A DNA stretch of 11,085 nucleotides from Nitrospirota bacterium (GTDB lineage: Bacteria; Nitrospirota; Thermodesulfovibrionia; Thermodesulfovibrionales; UBA6898), in contig JAJYLU010000021.1 of the NCBI GenBank assembly GCA_021787505.1, forward strand, positions 1-11,085. Reading direction: 5' to 3'. Under the pieces are notes generated by a model that was given only the letters and a program-made list of their open reading frames with translations, had not been told where the DNA came from and made no database searches. Position numbers and translations under genes: made by a program. This document shows, in pieces, positions 1-8,363 of the stretch; position 1 is the stretch's first letter; each line of letters starts with the position of its first letter.

Positions 1-539
1 ATCTCGTCATAGAGGTCGGATTCCTGATCGGTACGCCACTCGTCGATCGACCAGTCCTTACTTTCGCTGTGGCCCAGACAGTGGTCCTCCTTGATCTTGA
101 TGAAGAAGTCCTGGCCGCTCTTCTTATCGTGCTTCTTCATGATCGCCATGCCTATAGGATAGTAGCGGCACGTCACCGGACGGTCCGAATACACCGTGCA
201 TCCCCCAGGGGTAACGAAGGGGCAGGATTTTTCCTTGTCGTCTTTCAACTTAAGCACTACGATCGGCAGCGGCGTGCCGTCAATCGACCTCGGGACCGTA
301 TATTCCATGAGGAAATCGTGGTAGGACATGCCGAGTCTTTTCTTTAACCGGTAAATGTCATAGGGCGTGAGGTTTATCCTTATGCCGCTGCAGCACTTTG
401 TAAAACAGCCGATACCCGGATAGCATCTGAAGTTCATCCTGTCCTTGCGGGAAAGCTGCTGCGGAACAACAACGCTCTGTGTGAGCTTGCTCTTTACTTC
501 TTCCATCTTCCTATTAAATTCTTTTTCGTCGATCGCCAT
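1..539 (-). CDS. YkgJ-family cysteine-cluster protein (partial, C-terminus off window)
   Basis: The first 179 residues of a protein whose 3' end lies beyond position 1. The start is ATG at 539, with AAAGGA seven bases upstream. My own translation shows the YkgJ (CxxxCC, putative zinc/iron-chelating) pattern: C39, C45, then the C49-C50 pair, followed by C106, C114 in a GGCTVYSDRPVTCRYYP stretch containing C124, and C154. The N-terminal 30 residues are charged and probably helical; no signal peptide or membrane segment is seen, so a cytoplasmic protein is likely. The family's biochemical role is poorly defined, with metal binding inferred from the cysteines. The gene lies beyond the hppA terminator, so it is probably a separate transcription unit, not part of the sulfate-reduction operon. 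Family call is good; function is unknown. Confidence 0.85.
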   Translation of the reverse strand, partial: MAIDEKEFNRKMEEVKSKLTQSVVVPQQLSRKDRMNFRCYPGIGCFTKCCSGIRINLTPYDIYRLKKRLGMSYHDFLMEYTVPRSIDGTPLPIVVLKLKDDKEKSCPFVTPGGCTVYSDRPVTCRYYPIGMAIMKKHDKKSGQDFFIKIKEDHCLGHSESKDWSIDEWRTDQESDLYDE

Positions 540-773
540 CTTTACATCCTTTCAGAAAATCACATATCCTGCCGAAATATCCCGCCGCAGGAAGTCGTCA
601 AAAGCCGGGAAATACGAGCTACTCAGGTCCGTCCCGCGCAAAGCCGCAAGGCGCGCAAAGAAAATCAGTCTCCTGAATCGATCATCCTTTCTTTGCATTG
701 CTCCCTTGCACGAAAATCTCTTTTTGACTAAATCATGGCAGCGTCGACTGCAATGAATACCTTTTTAATTATA
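540..773 (-). other. Spacer between ykgJ-like gene and hppA terminator, with TTTGCG-type repeat hairpin
   Basis: No convincing gene. Read on the minus strand it contains a perfect -10-like TATAAT (768-773) but no recognisable -35, since the upstream bases are the terminator stem. It also contains three spaced TTTGCG/TTGCGG units at about 636-660 that fold as a small hairpin: GCGC 636-639 with 653-656, and GCC 643-645 with GGC 650-652, capped by a GCAA tetraloop. A 48-codon open frame (ATG at 698, stop at 552-554) ends inside the ribosome binding site of the next gene. It has a poorly spaced GGGAG before its ATG and no recognisable domain, so I do not call it a gene. Confidence 0.4.
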
Positions 774-810
774 ACAAAAAAGCCGATCCCGATGCCCCGG
801 GATCGGCTTT
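774..810 (-). terminator. Rho-independent terminator of the apr-qmo-hppA transcript
   Basis: GCCGATCCC (782-790) pairs perfectly with GGGATCGGC (799-807). Three further A-T pairs at the base (779-781 with 808-810) give a 12-bp stem and an 8-base loop. On the minus strand the stem is followed at once by a run of six T (776-781). It begins 24 bases after the hppA stop codon, so it ends the hppA transcript. The opposite strand has only a weak, interrupted T tract, and no gene on that strand needs it. Confidence 0.9.
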
Positions 811-833
811 CCCTTTTTCCTACCTATCCCAAA

Positions 834-2918
834 CTACTTCATCATCGGAACAATCAGCAGTGCAACGATGTTGATAACCTTGATCATCGGGTTAATTGCC
901 GGGCCTGCCGTGTCCTTGTAAGGGTCGCCGACCGTGTCGCCCGTGACAGAGGCCTTGTGTCCATCGCTCCCCTTCTTATGCAGGACGCCTTTGTCGTCGG
1001 TAACGCCGTCTTCGAAGGATTTCTTGGCGTTGTCCCATGCGCCGCCGCCGCTTGTCATGGCGATCGCCTGGAAGAGTCCGGTCAGGATACTTCCGATAAG
1101 AACTCCGCCGAGAGCTTCCCTACCAAGGAGAAGACCTACTGCGATGGGAACCACCACCGGGATAAGAGCAGGGACCATCATCTGCCTGATAGCGCCTTTG
1201 GTGACGATGTCAACGCACTTGCCGTATTCCGGCTTTGCCTTGTATTCCATAATGCCGGGGATCTCCCTGAACTGTCTTCTCACCTCTTCCACAATGCTGC
1301 CTGCTGCCTTTCCGACAGCCTCCATAAGAAGCGATCCGAAGTAATAAGGAAGCAGTCCGCCGATAAAGAGACCCGCCAGAACCATAGGGTTCGAGAGATC
1401 AAACGCAAGAGTTGTGCCGAAAGATCTCGAATACTCCGCAAAAAGGACCAGAGCAGCAAGAGCTGCTGAACCGATAGCATACCCCTTGGTAACGGCCTTT
1501 GTTGTGTTACCGACCGCATCCAATGGGTCTGTAATATTACGGATCTCTTCAGGCAGTCCTGACATTTCCGCGATACCACCTGCGTTGTCCGTGATCGGAC
1601 CGTAGGAGTCAATCGCAACAACGATACCGGTCATTGAAAGCATCGACACCGCTGAAAGGGCGATCGCAAAAAGGCCGCCCGTCAAATCAGGGTTAGTCGC
1701 AAACCCGCCACCCAATGAATAAGCGCCAAGGATTGAGGCAACAATAACAATAACAGGCGCGCCGGTCGACTTCATGCTGACCGCAAGACCTGCTATGACG
1801 TTTGTGCCGTGGCCTGTCAGGCTGGCCTTTGCTATGTGTTTCACCGGGCCATACTCCTTAGCGGTGAAGTATTCCGTTATCGCCACGATCAGGCCTGTCA
1901 ATGCAAGGCCGATAAGTGCCATGAGAAAAACGTTCATCTGGGTAAATGACGGATGGGCGACTAATGAAGCCTGGGCCGATTCGCCTTTCAGGAATTGGCC
2001 TGTCACAATATAAAATGTTATTGCTGCAAGAACGCCTGCAACAGCAAGCCCCTTGTACAGGGCGCCCATGATATACTGGCTTTTACCGAGCCTTACTGCG
2101 AACGTTCCGATGATGGAAGCGATGATCGATATTCCGCCGAGGAGCAGCGGGAATTCAACCCATGCGCTGTCGGCGCCGAAAACGGTCTTGGCAAGGAGCA
2201 TTGCTGCAACAAGCGTGACCGTGTATGTTTCATAAAGGTCGGCTGCAATACCTGCGCAGTCACCAACGTTGTCGCCGACGTTGTCAGCGATAACCGCAGG
2301 GTTTCTTGGATCGTCTTCAGGAATTCCTGCTTCAACTTTTCCAACGAGGTCGGCGCCTACGTCAGCAGCCTTTGTATAGATACCGCCTGCGATACGGGCG
2401 AACACGCTCATCAGCGAGCAACCGAATCCGAGTCCTACCAGTGCATGGAATGCCATCTCAGGGTCCGCCGCCTTTGCTATTGTATAAAAACCGGCAAGAC
2501 CTATGATGCCTAGACCAACGACCATAACACCTGTCACCGAACCGCCCTTGAAGGCAAGGCTAAGTGCAGCCTGGAGCCCCCTGCCGGCTGCCTGTGTCGT
2601 ACGTACGTTGGCCCTGACAGTGACCCACATTCCTACAAAGCCGGCGAGTGCGGAACCTACCGTGCCGATCACAAAGCCTATGCCAGTCCAAATCCCGAGT
2701 CCAAATGCTACGATTAAAACAACCAGGATAACAGCCACCATTGCGACAGTTTTATACTCACGGGCTAAAAATGCATATGCGCCCTCTTTCACCGCATTGG
2801 ATATCTCCTGCATCTTGGCATTCCCTGCGTCCTGCTTCGATACCCACATTGCGGTCATCACGGCGTATATTACGCCTAACAGACCGCAACCTAAGGCAAA
2901 AAGTATTGTTTGACTCAT
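834..2918 (-). CDS. hppA: K+-independent H+-translocating membrane pyrophosphatase
   Basis: A 694-residue integral membrane protein, within the usual length for membrane-bound pyrophosphatases. It hydrolyses cytoplasmic pyrophosphate and pumps protons across the inner membrane. The substrate-site signature [11 protein letters not shown] is at 186-196, followed by the acidic stretch [20 protein letters not shown] at 201-220. A second acidic substrate region with [14 protein letters not shown] is at 661-674. In GNTTKAVT (470-477) the lysine K474 and threonine T477 match the known determinants of the K+-independent subclass, which pumps H+ (K+-dependent enzymes carry alanine at the lysine position). 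Many hydrophobic helices run throughout. ATG at 2918 has GGAGG six bases upstream. It is the last gene before a terminator and follows the CBS gene by 135 bases. In this setting it would recover energy from pyrophosphate made during sulfate activation; that pairing is inference. Confidence 0.97.
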   Translation of the reverse strand: MSQTILFALGCGLLGVIYAVMTAMWVSKQDAGNAKMQEISNAVKEGAYAFLAREYKTVAMVAVILVVLIVAFGLGIWTGIGFVIGTVGSALAGFVGMWVTVRANVRTTQAAGRGLQAALSLAFKGGSVTGVMVVGLGIIGLAGFYTIAKAADPEMAFHALVGLGFGCSLMSVFARIAGGIYTKAADVGADLVGKVEAGIPEDDPRNPAVIADNVGDNVGDCAGIAADLYETYTVTLVAAMLLAKTVFGADSAWVEFPLLLGGISIIASIIGTFAVRLGKSQYIMGALYKGLAVAGVLAAITFYIVTGQFLKGESAQASLVAHPSFTQMNVFLMALIGLALTGLIVAITEYFTAKEYGPVKHIAKASLTGHGTNVIAGLAVSMKSTGAPVIVIVASILGAYSLGGGFATNPDLTGGLFAIALSAVSMLSMTGIVVAIDSYGPITDNAGGIAEMSGLPEEIRNITDPLDAVGNTTKAVTKGYAIGSAALAALVLFAEYSRSFGTTLAFDLSNPMVLAGLFIGGLLPYYFGSLLMEAVGKAAGSIVEEVRRQFREIPGIMEYKAKPEYGKCVDIVTKGAIRQMMVPALIPVVVPIAVGLLLGREALGGVLIGSILTGLFQAIAMTSGGGAWDNAKKSFEDGVTDDKGVLHKKGSDGHKASVTGDTVGDPYKDTAGPAINPMIKVINIVALLIVPMMK

Positions 2919-2920
2919 TA

Positions 2921-3053
2921 AATTCCTCCTTTTTCTATTTTTCGGGAACGTATGAATGCTGCGAACTCCCTCAAAGGCTCAAAAGATCCTCTGGCCGTCA
3001 CCTCCTTTGTAAGCAACAAACTGATAACCTCGACTCTGTCAATGTAAAACTGT
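2921..3053 (-). other. hppA leader with start-less perfect Shine-Dalgarno and short open frame
   Basis: The region between the CBS gene and hppA. It contains AAAGGAGGTGA (2998-3008), a full match to the anti-Shine-Dalgarno sequence, yet no ATG, GTG or TTG lies at a usable distance. One minus-strand frame is open from 3085 to a TAA at 2918-2920, which overlaps the hppA start as TAATG. Its only start options are TTG at 3019 or 3016, or GTG at 3001, none well placed. No terminator is seen, so read-through from the CBS gene into hppA is expected. A TTGACA (3037-3042) is present without a credible -10 partner. Confidence 0.3.
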
Positions 3054-3497
3054 TCAACCGGGATACTTATCCGAAATGTAGTCCTTCAGGTAATGATTTT
3101 CCGCCCTGAGATCTGTGACCTGTGCCTTCACCACATCCCTTATGGACAACATCGCGACGATTCTGTGGTTTTCGATCACGGGGAGATGTCTTATCCTGTT
3201 TTTAATCATAATTGTCGTTACGTAGCAGAGGTCGTCGTCGACCTCTGCGATAATGAGGTTGCCGCTCATCACCTCCGAAACCTTGATGTCGTTGAAGTGA
3301 CGGTCGGCCTTCCGGGTCCAACACTTGATCACGTCCCTCTCGGTGAACATCCCCACGGGTCTTTCGCCGTCGACAACAACCAGCGCGCCCACCTCATGCT
3401 CGACAAGCAGGTTCACCGCATCGGCGACAGTCTTGTCCTTGCCTATCGAAAAGATATGCTTTCCGCTCGCCCCCAATACTTCCTTTACTGTTGCCAT
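3054..3497 (-). CDS. Stand-alone tandem CBS-domain protein, putative adenine-nucleotide sensor
   Basis: A 147-residue protein made only of a Bateman pair: CBS1 at about 9-62 and CBS2 at about 72-127. A polar, probably helical tail rich in charged residues follows. Both repeats end with the ribose-binding [ST]xxD pattern: T52-E-R-D55 in GMFTERDV and S118-I-R-D121 in MLSIRDV. These are the residues that usually contact AMP, ADP or ATP in CBS pairs. No catalytic, DNA-binding or membrane segment is present, so it would have to act on a partner. ATG at 3497 has AGGAG seven bases upstream. It starts 39 bases after the qmoC stop and precedes hppA, with no terminator between, so co-transcription is likely. 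Ligand and partner are inferred, not shown. Confidence 0.92.
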   Translation of the reverse strand: MATVKEVLGASGKHIFSIGKDKTVADAVNLLVEHEVGALVVVDGERPVGMFTERDVIKCWTRKADRHFNDIKVSEVMSGNLIIAEVDDDLCYVTTIMIKNRIRHLPVIENHRIVAMLSIRDVVKAQVTDLRAENHYLKDYISDKYPG

Positions 3498-3536
3498 GTT
3501 CTCGCTCCTGTTCTTTTCACTACGTGGGCAATCCCC

Positions 3537-4712
3537 TTATGCAATCTCTTTGTCCCTGCCGGTGCTCTTCGCGAATACAAGGGCTGTCGTCCGGTAGACC
3601 ATATGCGCCATCTTCGAAAAAGGCGCGTAGGCGAAGAGGAAAAATATTGCCACAAGATGGATGAAATACACGGGGTATGCGAGGATCGCGACCCCCAGCA
3701 GTCTCAGCAGCTCGCTCAGGATACCGGTAACGACGATCGTCAGCACTACGCTGATGAAAAGCCAGTCGTAATAGCTCCCGATGCCCGCCTTAGGGGCGTT
3801 CTTCATCCTGTTTGAGATCACCCAGGATATCCCGAGAAGAAGTCCGATGGCGCTCGCGTTGCCGAGGATCTTCATCGGGTCATAGAGCGGATAGGGCGAC
3901 GGACGCTGAAGTCCGTAGAGATAAAAGATCGCCCATGTCGTCGTGATGGCAAGACCCACAAAGCCATAAAAAACGAAGAGATGGGACTTCGACCTGTCAA
4001 CAGTAACATCGCATTTCTTGAACTTCTTGTGCGCGAGAAATTCCGCAATCGTCGCAGTAATGGCGTTGAGGATGGAGCCTTTGGGCTTTCCGTTGACCGC
4101 CGACAGGTCTTTCCAGTACCTCGTGATGCCCATGAAGAAACCGAACACCGCGAAGAGCGCAGCGAGACCAAAAATTGTATCGATGATGGGGACAGGCATC
4201 AATCTCTCGGCATAAACAATCCGTTCACTGGAGGACATCGCCTCCAACAGATTTCCCGGGCGGGTGCTGCCTTCGAGATATTGCAGGGGGATCAGCTGCG
4301 CAACGTATGGGGCAACTATGCCGAACAGCACGACAGGCAGCGCGAGCAGGAAAATAAGGAATTTGGGGTCGCCCACCATCCTTCCGAGAAAGCTCGGGAA
4401 AGAATAATGCTCGATGCTCAGTTTGCGTATCGCTCCCAGCACTTCACCGGGCTTTGCTCCCCGCGGGCAAAAAGCGGTGCAGTCGCTGCACTGGTGGCAG
4501 AGCCAGATATCCGGGTTGGCAAAGAGCTTATCCTTAAGCCCCCACTGCGCATGGATCATCTCTTTCCTCGGGAAGGGCTTGTCGTCCGGCGTCACGTTAC
4601 AGACGACGGAGCAGGTCGCGCACTGGTAGCACTTCTTGAGCGACTCCCCTCCGGAGTTCACGATCTTTTTTACAAAATTTAAGTCGGGTGTGATTAATTT
4701 GCCTTCAGCCAT
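3537..4712 (-). CDS. qmoC: QmoC, heme b / iron-sulfur membrane subunit of the quinone-interacting oxidoreductase
   Basis: A 391-residue fusion. The cytoplasmic N-terminus is HdrC-like, with two [4Fe-4S] motifs: C28-x2-C31-x2-C34-x3-C38 and C72-x2-C75-x2-C78-x3-C82-P. A NarI/DsrM-like membrane part with about six hydrophobic helices (roughly 117-141, 176-196, 243-266, 281-300, 316-338, 342-362) follows. H228, H244, H352 and H370, near helix ends, are candidate heme b ligands. The subunit takes electrons from menaquinol and passes them to QmoAB and on to APS reductase. The start ATG at 4712 is ten bases after the qmoB stop, and the AGGAGG site overlaps that stop codon, consistent with translational coupling. 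Length and order are canonical for QmoC; this is not the HdrBC replacement found in some lineages. Confidence 0.96.
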   Translation of the reverse strand: MAEGKLITPDLNFVKKIVNSGGESLKKCYQCATCSVVCNVTPDDKPFPRKEMIHAQWGLKDKLFANPDIWLCHQCSDCTAFCPRGAKPGEVLGAIRKLSIEHYSFPSFLGRMVGDPKFLIFLLALPVVLFGIVAPYVAQLIPLQYLEGSTRPGNLLEAMSSSERIVYAERLMPVPIIDTIFGLAALFAVFGFFMGITRYWKDLSAVNGKPKGSILNAITATIAEFLAHKKFKKCDVTVDRSKSHLFVFYGFVGLAITTTWAIFYLYGLQRPSPYPLYDPMKILGNASAIGLLLGISWVISNRMKNAPKAGIGSYYDWLFISVVLTIVVTGILSELLRLLGVAILAYPVYFIHLVAIFFLFAYAPFSKMAHMVYRTTALVFAKSTGRDKEIA

Positions 4713-4722
4713 TTATTACCTC

Positions 4723-7083
4723 CTAGAATCCCTTCATCGGGTTGAAGCCCACGCCTTCTATCACTTCGACGAATTTGCCGATCGCCTCGGGGATCTTCTC
4801 ATATTCGTCTATCGAGAACTGGATCTGCTGCACCCTTACCGGCTCCAGTCTCAGCTTCCCGAGGGTCTCGGCCACGTTGTCCATCCTCTTGTTGCAGAGC
4901 TCGCTCCCCTTGACGAAATGGCACTGATAGTCATCGCCGTATTTGCATCCGATCAGGAGCACGCCGTCGTTTCCTTTCGACATTGCATCAGCGATCCAGA
5001 TGGTGTTTACGGAGCCGAGACATCTCACCGGTATAAATCTGATGTCGGCCGAATATTTCAGTTTATGCAGACCGGCCATGTCGAGGGCAGGATAGGCGTC
5101 GTTTTCGCAAACAAAGGCAACGATCCTGTATTTCTCTTCGTCCTCATCGGGGACGTTGATCGCCTTCACCATCGAACCGATCATATCGATATGGTAGTTC
5201 TTGAAAGAGATGATCCTCTCGGGGCACGCACCCATGCAGGTACCGCATCTTCTGCAGCGCGTGGGGTTCGGTTTCGGCGTTCCCTTTTCATCGTCATCGA
5301 GCGCGCCGAAAGGACATTCTTCAGTACATCTCTTGCACTGCGTACAACGCTGGAAGAAGAACTCGGGGAAAGACATATCCCCGGAGCGCGGATGCACCGA
5401 CATTCCGCGGTTCACGGACTCGAGACACTGAATCGCCTTGAGGGCCGCACCCGTGGCATCTTCGATACACTCGCCGTTGGTCATCGTCTGCCTGACATTT
5501 CCTGCCGTATAGATGCCTGTCCTCCTGGTTTCGTAAGGGAAGCATATGTAATTCGAATCGGCATAGCCGTTGAAGAGCTCAAGGTCCCGGAATGCGGGCC
5601 CCTGGCGATAGGCGAGATTGATCACCGGTTCGAATTGCGTCTCGGGCGTCATGCCGGCAGCCAGCACTACCATGTCGACATTCACCGCGACGTTTTCTCC
5701 CAGGATTGTGTTATCGACTTCGACCGTCAGACTCTTGTCGCCGTTTTCGGTGACCGACTTGACCTCGCCCCTCGACAGGAAGATGCCGGGATTGTTCTGT
5801 GCGCTCTTATAGAAGTTCTCATAATGCCCGGGTGTGCGCATATGCTTGTAAAAGATATACGCCTTCCCGTCCGAATAGTCTTCCGTCAGATAGTTCGCCT
5901 GCTTCAGCGATATCATGCTCGTAACGGACGAGGCATAAGGGAAGTCGCTGTCGTCCCCGTTCAGCCCGGGACTCTGGATAAAGGCAATAGTCTTTGCAGC
6001 CTTGCCGTCGGAGGGCCTGACAATCTTGCCCTTGGCTGCAGCCTCTTCCAGCATGGTGTTAGTGATCACGTTGGCGAATTTTCCAAAGCCGAGATGCTCG
6101 AATTGTGAGGGGTCCGCAGGCCTTCCCCCGGCGGCAACGATCACCGAGCCGAAGACCTCCGCATCGGGATCGGAGGTGAGAATATCTTCGCACTTCACCA
6201 TATCTGCAGGAAGTTCCACCTGCTCCTCTGCCGGTTTCTCCGCTGCTTCCGCGGGTTTGTCCTTCGCCTCTTCTTCTTTCTTTTTCGGAGCTATGTCCCA
6301 TTTGGATTTTGTGCCTGCCGGTTTAAACGATACGGCGAACTGGCCCGGCGCGCCGCTGATCCGTGCGATCTCGGTGTTCGTCCTGACCGTGATCTTGGAA
6401 TGGCCCGTTACGGCCTTTATCTTGTCCTGAATATTCGTAGACTCCGACTGCATGTAGGGCGCCTTCGTCGGTATCTGCTTCCTCTGCTTCGCCGCGTAGC
6501 CTCCAAGCTGCGCCTCCCTTTCCACGATGGTCACGGGATATCCGGTGTTTGCGGCTTCTATCGCCGCAGTCAGACCGGTGATACCCCCGCCGATTACCAG
6601 GATACTCTTTTCGACATTTTCGAGCAGGTAGGGATCGACCTGGTTCATCTTCTGCGCCTTGACTATGCCCATTCTCAGATAGTCTTCGGCGAGCATCTGG
6701 GTATCGTCGTTGCGCTGGGTCTCTTCTTTTACTACCTCTTTCCCGTCTGCATCTTTTGTCTTGACCTTCACCTGTTTTGTCCAGTCATGGCTCCAGACTA
6801 CCTGCTCTCTGATATTTACCCTCTCGACGATATTGGCCGCACCGAAATCGAAGACATCATACTTGACCCTTCCGGAACAAGCGGCGACGACGACGGTGTT
6901 GACGCCTTCGGCCTCCATGTCCTTCTTTATCGTGCCCACGCCTTCCTCGCCACACAGGGCCGGATGGGTCTTGCAAATCGGAATCTTGTATTCTTTGGTA
7001 GCGATAAGGGAAAGCTTATCGAGATCCAGGCCTTCGCCTATCGAGCATCCACCGCATATATATACACCAAGTTTTTTCTCCAT
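4723..7083 (-). CDS. qmoB: QmoB, HdrA/MvhD-like flavo-iron-sulfur subunit of the Qmo complex
   Basis: A 786-residue soluble subunit. The N-terminal HdrA-type region has C10, C13, C37 and C44. The FAD Rossmann motif VIGGGITG is at 163-170, with the acidic end of the second strand in IVERE (186-190). Two ferredoxin motifs follow: C580-x2-C583-x2-C586-x3-C590-P and C610-x2-C613-x2-C616-x3-C620-P. The C-terminal part (about 650-786) is MvhD-like, with C688, C713, C721 and C730 as likely [2Fe-2S] ligands. A Lys/Glu/Ala-rich stretch at about 266-293 interrupts the flavin domain. QmoB carries electrons between QmoC and AprBA in the cytoplasm. The start ATG at 7083 follows the qmoA stop by five bases, and its AGGAGG encodes the last two Arg codons of qmoA, suggesting coupled translation. 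Confidence 0.96.
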   Translation of the reverse strand: MEKKLGVYICGGCSIGEGLDLDKLSLIATKEYKIPICKTHPALCGEEGVGTIKKDMEAEGVNTVVVAACSGRVKYDVFDFGAANIVERVNIREQVVWSHDWTKQVKVKTKDADGKEVVKEETQRNDDTQMLAEDYLRMGIVKAQKMNQVDPYLLENVEKSILVIGGGITGLTAAIEAANTGYPVTIVEREAQLGGYAAKQRKQIPTKAPYMQSESTNIQDKIKAVTGHSKITVRTNTEIARISGAPGQFAVSFKPAGTKSKWDIAPKKKEEEAKDKPAEAAEKPAEEQVELPADMVKCEDILTSDPDAEVFGSVIVAAGGRPADPSQFEHLGFGKFANVITNTMLEEAAAKGKIVRPSDGKAAKTIAFIQSPGLNGDDSDFPYASSVTSMISLKQANYLTEDYSDGKAYIFYKHMRTPGHYENFYKSAQNNPGIFLSRGEVKSVTENGDKSLTVEVDNTILGENVAVNVDMVVLAAGMTPETQFEPVINLAYRQGPAFRDLELFNGYADSNYICFPYETRRTGIYTAGNVRQTMTNGECIEDATGAALKAIQCLESVNRGMSVHPRSGDMSFPEFFFQRCTQCKRCTEECPFGALDDDEKGTPKPNPTRCRRCGTCMGACPERIISFKNYHIDMIGSMVKAINVPDEDEEKYRIVAFVCENDAYPALDMAGLHKLKYSADIRFIPVRCLGSVNTIWIADAMSKGNDGVLLIGCKYGDDYQCHFVKGSELCNKRMDNVAETLGKLRLEPVRVQQIQFSIDEYEKIPEAIGKFVEVIEGVGFNPMKGF

Positions 7084-7088
7084 CTATG

Positions 7089-8351
7089 TTACCTCCTCAC
7101 CATTTGAATGGCCTTTAGAGCCGTACCCGTCGCCGTCTGTCCTGACGACATGACGTCCGACGGTTTCTTCACGCACCCTGTGGCCAATATCTCTTCCGAT
7201 ATAACAAAGCTGTTATCGTCGTACTTCGCGTTGCCCGGGACCTTAACCTGGGCGGTCGAGGGCTCCATGCCGGTAGCGAGGACGACCATCTCGTGGCGGG
7301 CCTGTATCTTCTTGCCCGAAAGAGTGTCTTCCACCGTGACGATTACGTCCTTCGTGGCTGGGTCCTCCTCTATCTTCGCCACCTTCCCCTTAAGAAAAGA
7401 GACGTTCCCGTCCGCCTTCACCTTGTTATAAAACTTTTCATACCTGCCGGGGGTCCTTAGGTCTATATAGTAGATCGTCGCCTTGGATTCCGGATTTGCC
7501 TCACGTATGTAGGTAGTCTGCTTCAAGGAAGCGAGGCAGCATATATATGAACAGAACGGAAGATGATTTTCGTCCCTTGATCCCGCGCACTGTACGAATG
7601 CGATATTATTGACAACCTTGCCGTCAGATGGCCTCACGATCTTACCGTTTGTGGGTCCGTTTACGGCAGCGAGCCTTTCCATCATCATATTGGTAATAAG
7701 GTTCTGCACTTTACCGAAAGACAGGTTGGTCATCTTCGTCGCGTCGTATGGGTTCCATCCCGTGGCCCACACTATGGAGGCCACCTTTATATTGAATGTC
7801 TTTGGTTTGTCATCGAGATCTATCGCATTATAAGGGCATGCGTCCTTACACTTCTGTGCTGCGCCGGTCCCGATAATCGAAGGATCAAGTACGTATCTCT
7901 GTGGGAAAGCCATTTCATGAGGAAGATATGCGGCCTTCCTTTTGTCCATGCCGAAATTGAAGGTGTTCGGGATCTGAACATCGCATGCCTCAGCGCATTT
8001 GCCGCAGCAGGTACAATTATTGTTTACATACCTGGGTGTCTGCTTGAGTGCAACATCGTAATTCCCCGGACCGCCCGATATCTTTTCAACTTCCGTAAGG
8101 GTAAACCATTTAACAAGATTGTTCTTCTTAATCCTCTGGAAATTAATCTCCAGGCCGCAGGTCGGCGGGCACAGCTTAGGGAAGTACTTGTTAAGCTGGG
8201 CAACCCTGCCGCCCAGATAAGGGTTTCTTTCAACAATAAATACTTCGTATCCCACCTCTGCAGCTTCAAGCGCAGTGGTGATACCGCTGATTCCTCCCCC
8301 AACAACCAGAATCGTTCCTGATTCGGGGGTTCCGGTCTTCTCATCCGCCAT
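7089..8351 (-). CDS. qmoA: QmoA, HdrA-like FAD subunit of the Qmo complex
   Basis: A 420-residue flavoprotein. I place the start at ATG 8351 (MADEK...), because GGGAGG sits six bases upstream and the length then fits the family. A longer frame from 8393 adds 14 residues without a ribosome site. The FAD-binding VVGGGISG is at 16-23, with IVERN at 39-43. CPPTCG at 61-66 lies next to the flavin fold. C113-x2-C116-x2-C119-x3-C123 is one full ferredoxin motif, but the second is reduced to C168-x3-C172-P, so probably only one [4Fe-4S] cluster forms. Further cysteines at C254, C267, C271 and C272 and the C-terminal GTALKAIQ complete the HdrA-like fold. It works with QmoB at the cytoplasmic face of QmoC. 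It is separated from aprA by a 259-base structured spacer. Confidence 0.95.
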   Translation of the reverse strand: MADEKTGTPESGTILVVGGGISGITTALEAAEVGYEVFIVERNPYLGGRVAQLNKYFPKLCPPTCGLEINFQRIKKNNLVKWFTLTEVEKISGGPGNYDVALKQTPRYVNNNCTCCGKCAEACDVQIPNTFNFGMDKRKAAYLPHEMAFPQRYVLDPSIIGTGAAQKCKDACPYNAIDLDDKPKTFNIKVASIVWATGWNPYDATKMTNLSFGKVQNLITNMMMERLAAVNGPTNGKIVRPSDGKVVNNIAFVQCAGSRDENHLPFCSYICCLASLKQTTYIREANPESKATIYYIDLRTPGRYEKFYNKVKADGNVSFLKGKVAKIEEDPATKDVIVTVEDTLSGKKIQARHEMVVLATGMEPSTAQVKVPGNAKYDDNSFVISEEILATGCVKKPSDVMSSGQTATGTALKAIQMVRR

Positions 8352-8357
8352 TTTATT

Positions 8358-8363
8358 CCTCCC
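8358..8363 (-). promoter_or_regulatory. Ribosome binding site that fixes the qmoA start
   Basis: GGGAGG with a six-base A/T spacer to ATG 8351. No such site precedes the upstream ATG at 8393, so the shorter reading is preferred. Confidence 0.85.

Noticed and set aside
735..1469. 244-codon plus-strand open frame opposite hppA, running across the terminator
   Set aside because: It reads through the hppA terminator stem and is antisense to conserved pyrophosphatase sequence; composition is non-protein-like.
3037..3042. TTGACA as the -35 of an hppA promoter
   Set aside because: No -10-like hexamer appears 16-18 bases downstream (TTGTTG is the best), so a promoter cannot be supported.
4636..6108. 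490-codon open frame on the plus strand opposite qmoB
   Set aside because: It lies fully antisense to qmoB and the start of qmoC, which have clear domains and ribosome sites. It shows no recognisable domain and arises from the codon bias of the real genes.
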